A stretch of DNA of 5,351 bases from Bacteroidota bacterium (GTDB lineage: Bacteria; Bacteroidota; Rhodothermia; Rhodothermales; UBA10348). The stretch covers positions 1-5,351 of the forward strand of contig JAHEEH010000077.1 in NCBI GenBank assembly GCA_024640835.1, read 5' to 3'. Positions 1 to 5,102 of this stretch are shown here, one piece after another (the first letter of the stretch is position 1; each line of letters starts with the position of its first letter). Under the pieces are notes generated by a model that saw nothing but the letters and a program-made list of their open reading frames with translations, ran no database searches and was not told the origin of the DNA. Both the position numbers and the translations under genes were made by a program.

Positions 1-9
1 ACTGAGGGT

Positions 10-67
10 CCCCGCGTCACCGGGGGAATACTCGGTGCAACAACTACCGACCGAGACCGGGACTCGG
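10..67. other. Small GC-rich hairpin-forming stretch at left edge
   Basis: Seen: CCCCG (10-14) pairs with CGGGG (21-25) around a 6-nt loop. CCGAG (51-55) can pair either with CTCGG at 31-35 or with CTCGG at 63-67, giving mutually exclusive 5-bp stems. No T-run follows, so this is not a convincing intrinsic terminator. One forward frame is open from the left edge to a TAG at 73-75 and could be the last 24 codons of an upstream gene, but its translation shows no recognisable motif. In GC-rich DNA such short stems arise easily. Confidence 0.2.
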
Positions 68-97
68 CGGAATAGAGGCTTTCTGTCCGGGATGCAG

Positions 98-103
98 TAT
101 AAT
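98..103 (+). promoter_or_regulatory. Candidate -10 element of the TerB-like gene
   Basis: A perfect TATAAT lies in otherwise GC-rich DNA, 32 bp before the GTG at 136. This would give a leader of about 25 nt if transcription starts near 110. No good -35 hexamer is visible at 16-18 bp spacing. The overlapping octamer at 100-107 is only a partial match to the Bacteroidota-type TAnnTTTG element. Position and base composition support it; functional promoter status is inferred. Confidence 0.4.
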
Positions 104-135
104 CTGGGCAACAAAGCCACTCATCCCGCGATATC

Positions 136-942
136 GTGTCTGAAGATCAGCCCACGGAACCGGCCTGGACGCCCGCGCACGATCTGGCGCTGATATTCAT
201 CGCCCTGGCTTTCGGTACGGATGCGGAGTTGACCGATCATGAGATCGATCACGTCACGGATGCGATATCGCGGTGGCGGCCTGAGGCCCCGGAGGAATCG
301 GTCCGGGAAATCGTGCTCGAGGCCCTGGCCACGTTCGAGCACGACTCGACCGGCGATGAAGTCGTGCGGGCTATCGAAACGCTGGCCGATCGATTGGAGG
401 TTCCGTCACGCAAACGGGCCCTGGAAGACGTCATGAGAATTGCCGAGGCGGACGGGCTTCTGCTGACGAGTGAGCGGTCCCTGATCTCCGTCATAGCGGC
501 CCGGTGGGATCTGAGAAGCATGGAATCGGATCTCCTGCGGCGTTCGACCGCGGAGGTGGATGACCGGCCCGTCTGGAGCCTTCTGCACGATATCGGACTT
601 CTCGCGATCGCTGTCGCGCACGGATCCACGGGTTCGCTCTCGGGAGGCGAGATCGACAAGATGGTCGAGCGCCTGAGGGGCTGGCGGATGGACCTGGATG
701 ACGACGACGTTCGCGACATCATCCGGTCGGCCATCGGGGCCTATCGCGACGGCGAGCTTCGTGACGAAATCCATCGCAGCGCCCAGTCCGTCAAGGAGCG
801 GCTGCCACACGCCATGCGCCTGATTGTGCTTCATGACATCATAGCCGTTGCCGAGGCGGACGGCCAGATGAACGAGGCGGAACGGGACATGATCGGCTCG
901 CTCGCGCAGGCCTGGCAGCTGGGAGTGCGGTTCGAGGCGTAG
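136..942 (+). CDS. Hypothetical protein with tandem TerB-like helical repeats
   Basis: A 268-residue acidic, helix-rich soluble protein with no signal peptide or membrane segment. It consists of two copies of one domain: about residues 15-124 (starting HDLALIFIALAFG) and about 151-260 (starting HDIGLLAIAVAHG). Each copy has an acidic E-I-D segment, an R-x-W motif, and then a signature helix pair, AEADGLLLTSER (103-114) and AEADGQMNEAER (239-250), followed by an I/L-A-x-x-W end (W124, W260). The A-E-A-D-G...E-R pattern resembles the TerB/DUF533-type helical fold, in which such acidic loops can bind metal. TerB proteins are linked to tellurite resistance and membrane stress, but the actual role here is unknown. 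The start is GTG with no clear ribosome-binding site. It is followed by the AT-rich gap before the recombinase and appears to be transcribed alone or with it. Confidence 0.75.
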   Translation: MSEDQPTEPAWTPAHDLALIFIALAFGTDAELTDHEIDHVTDAISRWRPEAPEESVREIVLEALATFEHDSTGDEVVRAIETLADRLEVPSRKRALEDVMRIAEADGLLLTSERSLISVIAARWDLRSMESDLLRRSTAEVDDRPVWSLLHDIGLLAIAVAHGSTGSLSGGEIDKMVERLRGWRMDLDDDDVRDIIRSAIGAYRDGELRDEIHRSAQSVKERLPHAMRLIVLHDIIAVAEADGQMNEAERDMIGSLAQAWQLGVRFEA

Positions 943-988
943 GCCGAATCGAAACTGCAATGTCGTTCGTGGCGACCGCATGTCGTAT

Positions 989-1017
989 TTGATAATGTAA
1001 CATAATTAACCTTATGT
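989..1017 (+). promoter_or_regulatory. Possible recombinase promoter overlapping the dif-like site
   Basis: TTGATA (989-994) and TTATGT (1012-1017) are separated by 17 bp, and a start near 1024 would give a leader of about 28 nt to the ATG at 1052. Read in Bacteroidota style, TTTG (988-991) and a partial TAnnTTTG match (1013-1020) fall 21 bp apart. Both readings place the promoter over the dif-like palindrome, so bound recombinase could repress its own gene. The hexamers are imperfect, and the AT richness may only reflect the recombination site. Confidence 0.3.
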
Positions 1018-1022
1018 TGCAT
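995..1022. other. Candidate dif-like Xer recombination site (11-6-11)
   Basis: Seen: left arm ATGTAACATAA (995-1005), 6-bp centre TTAACC (1006-1011), right arm TTATGTTGCAT (1012-1022). The arms are inverted repeats at 10 of 11 positions, the innermost 7 bp being perfect. Known: bacterial dif sites are two 11-bp arms around a usually 6-bp centre, and the E. coli XerD arm is TTATGTTAAAT. The right arm matches that at 9/11, and the left arm matches its reverse complement at 10/11. The site sits in an AT-rich patch (27 of 33 bases A/T at 986-1018) and ends 29 bp before the ATG of a tyrosine recombinase. Inferred: a site used by that recombinase, either the chromosomal dif or an att-type site. The alternative is a palindromic repressor operator in the recombinase promoter. 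Confidence 0.6.
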
Positions 1023-1051
1023 GTCGACAGGCAAAACACTCCCAACCGACC

Positions 1052-1963
1052 ATGCGTGATCTTCCCGCACCGATCCAGGGCCGCCCCCTCGCGCCGTCAG
1101 CCGACGGCGATGCCGACCGTCTGGTCGAGCTGTGGCTGCGCGGCAAGAGCCCGAACACCGTCGAGGCGTACCGCCGGGACGTGCGCGAATTCCTGGATCA
1201 CTGCGTGCAGCCGCTGCACGAAATCAAGCTGCAGCATGTCTGGGAATGGATGGACGACCTGGAATCGCGTTCCTTCCGTCCGGCCACGCGGGCCCGGAAG
1301 CTTGCGTCCGTGAAGAGCCTCTTCAGCTTCGGACACCGTGTGGGGTTCCTTGCCTTCAACGTCGGAGCGGCCGTACGTCTTCCGCACCTGCCCGATCTGC
1401 TCGCCGAACGCATTCTCGATGAGGACCAGGTCGCCCGGTTGCTGGAGGCCACCGAGTCGCCGCGGGATTCGATGGTCCTCCGCCTGTTCTACTCGTCTGG
1501 AGCACGGGTCTCCGAGATCGCGGCGCTGAGGTGGAACGGTGTACAGGAACGACGCATCCGCGGAGAGGCCCCGACGGGCCAGGTGACCCTTCTCGGCAAG
1601 GGCTCGAAGACGCGTTCCGTCCTTCTCTCGCGCGATACGTGGGTCCAATTGCAGGACTTTCGTGCCCAGGAGGCCGAGGCCGGGTTTGGAAACGGCGACG
1701 ATGCCGTGTTTCGATCGCCGCGTGGGTCCCATGTAACCCGGCAGACCATCTGGCGCATCGTGAAGAAGGCGGCTCTGGCGGCCGGAATCAGCGAACACGT
1801 CTCACCGCACTGGCTGCGCCATGCCCACGCTTCCCATGCCCTCGACCGTGGAGCACCGGCGCACCTGGTCAAGGAGACGCTGGGGCACAAATCGCTGGCG
1901 ACGACGAGTCGGTATACCCACGCACGGCCTGACGATTCGTCGGGACGCTATCTTCCCGTATGA
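1052..1963 (+). CDS. Tyrosine recombinase (Xer/phage-integrase superfamily)
   Basis: A 303-residue site-specific recombinase that cuts and rejoins DNA through a phosphotyrosine intermediate. The N-terminal SAM-like core-binding domain is about residues 20-108 (K32-S-P-N-T-V-E-A-Y, then the helix RARKLASVKSLFSF). The catalytic domain is about 120-300. The full catalytic set is visible: R152 in G-A-R-V-S-E, K183 in L-G-K-G-S-K, H253 and R256 in S-P-H-W-L-R-H, H279 in L-G-H-K, and nucleophile Y288 in S-R-Y-T-H. Length is typical of XerC/XerD (about 300). The box HWLRHAHASHAL and the tail ARPDDSSGRYLPV differ from classic XerC/D and recall a separate single-recombinase group, so no xerC/xerD symbol is given. 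ATG at 1052 is the only plausible start: the frame has a TAA at 1007-1009 and no start codon between. No ribosome-binding site is evident. A dif-like palindrome lies directly upstream. It could be the chromosome-dimer recombinase or an integrase. Confidence 0.9.
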   Translation: MRDLPAPIQGRPLAPSADGDADRLVELWLRGKSPNTVEAYRRDVREFLDHCVQPLHEIKLQHVWEWMDDLESRSFRPATRARKLASVKSLFSFGHRVGFLAFNVGAAVRLPHLPDLLAERILDEDQVARLLEATESPRDSMVLRLFYSSGARVSEIAALRWNGVQERRIRGEAPTGQVTLLGKGSKTRSVLLSRDTWVQLQDFRAQEAEAGFGNGDDAVFRSPRGSHVTRQTIWRIVKKAALAAGISEHVSPHWLRHAHASHALDRGAPAHLVKETLGHKSLATTSRYTHARPDDSSGRYLPV

Positions 1964-2039
1964 CGCCCGGCTGGACCCGGCCACACCGGGAGCGTTCCGG
2001 CTGACGGGGCGTTCATTCGGCCACCCGTCTTGCAGGATC

Positions 2040-2381
2040 ATGCTTCTCACGCCTTCCGTACCGTCCATCACGCCCGTTGAAGTCGTACGCGAGGCGGAGT
2101 CCGCTCCTGACGCCATGGTCCTGCTCGACGTGCGGTCTCATGAGGAGCGCGAATTCACGAGCATTCACGGTATCCACATTCCGCTCAACGAGTTACCGAA
2201 CCGTCTTGATGAGCTTCGGGAAGTGCAGGATCGCAAGATTGTGGTGTACTGCCGGTCGGGCCATCGATCGGCCTCCGTGGTGGCCTGGCTGCGATCCCGG
2301 GGCTTCGTCCATGCCGTGAATCTCCATGGCGGTCTGAGAGCGTGGCATCGAGACGTCGATTCCTCCGTCAAGGTCTATTGA
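2040..2381 (+). CDS. Single-domain rhodanese-like sulfurtransferase
   Basis: A 113-residue cytoplasmic protein of GlpE/PspE-like size. Rhodanese folds carry a persulfide on an active cysteine and pass the sulfur to an acceptor. Visible features are the N-terminal I-T-P-x-E-V motif (10-15), L-L-D-V-R (28-32) with the usual acidic follow-on, HIPLNEL (46-52), the active-site loop starting V-V-Y-C71-R-S-G-H-R-S, and the closing L-H-G-G-L-R-A-W (95-102). The loop C-R-S-G-H-R-S is an intact active site. ATG at 2040 was chosen because it places the conserved ITP motif at the expected distance from the N-terminus; an AGGA (2034-2037) lies too close to be a normal ribosome-binding site. A longer in-frame reading into the recombinase gene is not credible. 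The stop lies 4 bp before miaA, so the two are very probably co-transcribed. It may supply sulfur for tRNA or cofactor thiolation, but the acceptor is not shown by the sequence. Confidence 0.88.
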   Translation: MLLTPSVPSITPVEVVREAESAPDAMVLLDVRSHEEREFTSIHGIHIPLNELPNRLDELREVQDRKIVVYCRSGHRSASVVAWLRSRGFVHAVNLHGGLRAWHRDVDSSVKVY

Positions 2382-2385
2382 CGGG

Positions 2386-3321
2386 GTGTCGAATCCGGCC
2401 CCGATACCCCTTCTGACGGGTCCAACCGCGGTCGGCAAGACGACTCTTTCCGTGCGGGTTGCCGAGAGGCTGGGTGCCGAGATCATATCGGCGGACAGCC
2501 GGCAGGTATACCGGGAGCTGGGCGTGGCCGTGGACAAGCCCAGCTCCTCAGACCGGCTGCGTGTGAGACATCACCTGGTCGATTCGCGGTCGGTCCGTGA
2601 TCCGATGTCGGCGGGCGTGTTTGCACGCGAGGCGGAAGCGTGCATCGCTGATATTCTCTCGCGGGGCAAGTCTCCCTTGGTGGTGGGCGGATCGACGCTG
2701 TATCTCCGGGCCCTCGTGAACGGATTGGGGAATATTCCCGAGGTGCCGCCGGACGTCCGCGACCGTGTACGAGGCCGACTGGCCGAGGAAGGTGCCGAGG
2801 ATCTGTTCCGGGAGCTTTCGGAGCACGATCCGGAGTTTGCCCGAACGCTGGACGCGACGAAGACCCAGCGGGTGGTACGCGGGCTGGAGGTGTTCGTCGC
2901 AACCGGTCGTCCGATCTCGTCCTATTTTGACGTGATATGCCCGCCCGCGTATTCCTATGATGTAGTAGTGTTGGACCGCACGCGTTCCGAGTTGTATCGT
3001 CGCATCGACGAACGCGTGTCGCTGATGCTGGCCGAAGGCCTCGTCGAGGAGGCGCGAACTCTCGCCGCGCAGGGTCTGAATCTGGAAGCCAACCCGACCC
3101 GCACGATCGGCTATGTAGAGGTCGCCTCCCTGCTTCGCGGTGAACTGGACGAGGGCGCGCTCGTCGATACGATCCGGAAGCACTCGCGCCGCTACGCGAA
3201 GCGGCAACTCACCTGGTTCCGCCGCATGACGGACGCCGAGTGGCTCCATGTCACGGACAGGGACCCCGACGAGGTGGTAGAACTGCTCGTTCGTCGCTTC
3301 GGTCGCCCCTCCCCCGCCTGA
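2386..3321 (+). CDS. miaA: tRNA dimethylallyltransferase MiaA
   Basis: A 311-residue enzyme that transfers the dimethylallyl group of DMAPP to N6 of A37 in tRNAs reading codons that begin with U, giving i6A37, the substrate for MiaB thiolation. Diagnostic motifs in order: P-loop G12-P-T-A-V-G-K-T19; S-A-D-S-R-Q-V-Y (35-42), with the conserved aspartate D37; D-K-P (50-52) and H-H-L-V-D (62-66); F-A-R-E-A (79-83); V-V-G-G-S-T-L-Y-L-R-A-L (99-110); Q-R-V-V-R-G-L-E-V (161-169) and T-G-R-P-I-S (173-178); R-T-I-G-Y-V-E (239-245); and the C-terminal R-R-Y-A-K-R-Q-L-T-W-F-R-R (268-280). Length is normal for the family. The start is GTG, 4 bp after the rhodanese stop and without a well-placed ribosome-binding site (AAGG at 2370-2373 is 12 nt away), so translational coupling is likely. 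Its 3' end faces the opposite-strand ATPase gene with a 2-bp gap. Confidence 0.97.
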   Translation: MSNPAPIPLLTGPTAVGKTTLSVRVAERLGAEIISADSRQVYRELGVAVDKPSSSDRLRVRHHLVDSRSVRDPMSAGVFAREAEACIADILSRGKSPLVVGGSTLYLRALVNGLGNIPEVPPDVRDRVRGRLAEEGAEDLFRELSEHDPEFARTLDATKTQRVVRGLEVFVATGRPISSYFDVICPPAYSYDVVVLDRTRSELYRRIDERVSLMLAEGLVEEARTLAAQGLNLEANPTRTIGYVEVASLLRGELDEGALVDTIRKHSRRYAKRQLTWFRRMTDAEWLHVTDRDPDEVVELLVRRFGRPSPA

Positions 3322-3323
3322 CC

Positions 3324-3761
3324 TCAGCCCGGCGCCACGGCGAACAGCATGCCGATGCGACGCCCCCTGTCCTCGTACCGGACCTCGTCCGCGAGTTCCT
3401 CGATCAGGTAGATGCCTCGACCCCCTTCGTCGAACAGGTGAGCGCGCGAAAGCGGATCGGCCAGCGCGGCCCGGTCAAAGCCCTCACCCTGGTCCTCGAC
3501 CCAGATTTCGAAGCAGCCGGTCCTCGCCCAGTAGTCGATGGTGACCATCTTGGACTCGTCCAGACCGTTTCCGTGCTCGATGGCGTTCGTGATCGCTTCA
3601 GACGCCAGCAGGAGGATCGTGTAGGCCCGGTCCTCGTCCCGGACGTGGCGGCTCACGAACGCCTCCGTCGTGTCGATGAGCTCCTCGAGCTCCTCGAGTC
3701 GACTGGGGATGATGACTCGAAGGTGCTCCTCGGCGGCGTCCGGTCGGGAGGACATGTTCAC
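3324..3761 (-). CDS. RsbW-type anti-sigma factor / histidine-kinase-like ATPase
   Basis: A 145-residue single-domain GHKL ATPase of the HATPase_c_2 (RsbW/SpoIIAB-like) type. Such proteins typically bind a sigma factor or phosphorylate a STAS-domain antagonist in partner-switching control. Visible: N-box A53-S-E-A-I-T-N-A-I-E-H-G-N (53-65; N59 the Mg-ATP ligand), G1 box E-D-Q-G-E-G-F-D (89-96), and G2 box G-G-R-G-I-Y-L-I (113-120), preceded by D-P-L (102-104). There is no histidine phosphoacceptor domain, membrane segment or extra domain, so it is not a complete sensor kinase. The GTG at 3761 is followed two codons later by an ATG at 3755, and either may be used; no ribosome-binding site separates them. 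It lies 24 bp after the glycosyltransferase stop and is probably the last gene of that operon. No STAS-domain, PP2C phosphatase or sigma gene is in the window, so its partner is unknown. Confidence 0.88.
   Translation of the reverse strand: MNMSSRPDAAEEHLRVIIPSRLEELEELIDTTEAFVSRHVRDEDRAYTILLLASEAITNAIEHGNGLDESKMVTIDYWARTGCFEIWVEDQGEGFDRAALADPLSRAHLFDEGGRGIYLIEELADEVRYEDRGRRIGMLFAVAPG
3678..3698. repeat. Short tandem repeat inside the RsbW-type gene
   Basis: The 9-bp unit GAGCTCCTC occurs twice in a row (3678-3686 and 3687-3695), followed by a partial third GAG. On the minus strand it encodes the L-E-E-L-E-E-L stretch (residues 22-28) of the ATPase's N-terminal helix. It keeps the reading frame, so copy-number change would lengthen or shorten the helix without disrupting the gene. 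It probably reflects only heptad-like leucine/glutamate composition. Confidence 0.5.
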
Positions 3762-3785
3762 GGGAAGTGTTGGGGGCGCGGGAAA

Positions 3786-5102
3786 CTACGAATTCGCGGT
3801 CGGATGGGCACTCTCCGCGGTGACGGAATCGAGGACCCGTGCCAGTTGTCCGGCAAGTCTCCGGCGGTCGAATCGGGCCACGAATGCCGCGTCCGGTTCG
3901 GCGAGCCGCTTCTCGGACCATGCGTCGTACAGGGATCCGATCCCGCGCGCGATGGCCGGCACATCGTCGGGATTCACGATGACGGCGGCTCCGTATGCCT
4001 CCAGTTCCCGTCGGGCCTCACCATCCGGAACGAGAGCCAGAACAGGCCGCCGTGCTCCCATGTAGGCATACAGCTTGCCCGTGGAAATCTGCTCGGCCCC
4101 GGGGCGCCTGCCCACCACGAGCCACGCGACGCTCGATCGCGCCACCTCCCGCATGGCGTCTCGATGGGTAACGTACGGACCCACTTCGACGATGCGGTCC
4201 AGCCCAAGGCGTGCGATCCGTTCGCGCGCATCGTTCGGGAAGTGACCGAAGAACCGCGCCGTCACATGCTCGCGGGCCTTCGGGCGTCCGGCCAGAAAGG
4301 TCGCCAGCCCGTCCAGAAAGTTGTCCGGACGCTGTGCGTCGTAAAAGACGCCGGTGTAGATCAGGCTGAACTTCCGATCCGGGGGTGCATCCTCCAGTGG
4401 ATAGTCGGCCGGGTCGAATCCCTGGGGAATGATCTCCGGTCGCGTCAACCCGGGGTGGCGCCGAGCCAGGGCTGCGGCAATGGTCTCGTTGATCGTCACG
4501 ACCCGGGAGGCTGCGGAAACGGCACGCTCCTCGAGGCGCAGGTGAAGCGCCCGGTGTACACGGGTCGGGTAGCCGTGCCGCGGATTGCCGACCCAGTCGT
4601 CCCGGAAGTCCAGCACGAGCGGGAGCCGGGCTTCCGAAGCGAGACGGGACCCCACCAGCGAAGCGGTATACGGTGGCGCGGAGGCGAGAACGGCGTCGAA
4701 TCCTCCCCGCTCGAGGAGTTGCCTGCCCAGGTGGACGGCAAATGGATACCAGCCGATCTTGTTGTCAGGAATGAACAACGCCTGGCTGATCTGGGCGAGA
4801 ACGCTTCTGCGGCCCTCGTCGGGCATCGCCACGCGTCGAGCGTCTCCGAACACCCGATTGGGGTCGAGGGAACCGGAGCGATGCACTTCGATCCCGGCAT
4901 CCGCCACTTCCGCGTCGAGGTCCCTGTCGAAGGCGTAGTATCCACCGGGCCGAACGGTGAGCACGGTTGGGCTCCAGCCATAGCGGGGCAGGTACTTGAC
5001 GAACTTTGCGATTCGCTGCACGCCAGAGAGCCCCATGGGAGGGAAGTAGTACGCAACGACCAGGATCTTGCGCGCGTCCTGTCCGGAGAGGGGCCGATTC
5101 AC
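3786..5102 (-). CDS. GT4-like glycosyltransferase (GT-B fold)
   Basis: A 438-residue cytoplasmic or peripheral membrane glycosyltransferase with two Rossmann-like halves. The N-terminal half opens [16 protein letters not shown] (12-27), the usual sugar-acceptor-side glycine loop, and contains L-D-F-R-D-D-W (164-170) and the linker helix [10 protein letters not shown] (191-200). The C-terminal half begins near I-I-P-Q-G-F-D (224-230), then S-L-I-Y-T-G-V-F-Y (246-254), R-F-F-G-H-F (283-288), and the donor-site region [15 protein letters not shown] (339-353). Where many relatives have K-L-F/Y-E-Y, this protein has alanine (A346). The GTG start at 5102 overlaps the upstream nitroreductase stop as GTGA. 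An in-frame ATG further upstream (5306) would add 68 Arg/Pro-rich residues overlapping that gene and is rejected. The likely role is sugar transfer for cell-surface polysaccharide or glycolipid; donor and acceptor cannot be told. Confidence 0.88.
   Translation of the reverse strand: MNRPLSGQDARKILVVAYYFPPMGLSGVQRIAKFVKYLPRYGWSPTVLTVRPGGYYAFDRDLDAEVADAGIEVHRSGSLDPNRVFGDARRVAMPDEGRRSVLAQISQALFIPDNKIGWYPFAVHLGRQLLERGGFDAVLASAPPYTASLVGSRLASEARLPLVLDFRDDWVGNPRHGYPTRVHRALHLRLEERAVSAASRVVTINETIAAALARRHPGLTRPEIIPQGFDPADYPLEDAPPDRKFSLIYTGVFYDAQRPDNFLDGLATFLAGRPKAREHVTARFFGHFPNDARERIARLGLDRIVEVGPYVTHRDAMREVARSSVAWLVVGRRPGAEQISTGKLYAYMGARRPVLALVPDGEARRELEAYGAAVIVNPDDVPAIARGIGSLYDAWSEKRLAEPDAAFVARFDRRRLAGQLARVLDSVTAESAHPTANS

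Noticed and set aside
10..67. Intrinsic terminator for a gene ending left of the window
   Set aside because: The stems are only 5 bp and there is no following T-run, so it is recorded only as a hairpin-forming stretch.
1014..1313. + strand open frame starting at ATG 1014 inside the dif-like site
   Set aside because: It runs out of frame with the recombinase and gives an Arg/Ser/Pro-rich product with no motif; the recombinase frame is clearly the coded one.
1097..1798. Long minus-strand open frame opposite the recombinase
   Set aside because: It is a shadow of the recombinase coding strand and has no recognisable motif. The same applies to minus-strand frames opposite miaA (2548-3249) and the TerB-like gene (406-981).
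1821..2039. Upstream in-frame extension of the rhodanese (to ATG at 1821)
   Set aside because: It overlaps the catalytic C-terminus of the recombinase, and the added residues do not resemble a rhodanese N-terminus; the conserved I-T-P motif fits a start at 2040.
3307..3314. A match to the reverse complement of E. coli KOPS (GGGNAGGG) pointing towards the dif-like site
   Set aside because: The orientation is as expected, but one 8-mer in a C-rich stretch of GC-rich DNA can be chance, and KOPS sequence is not known to hold in this lineage.
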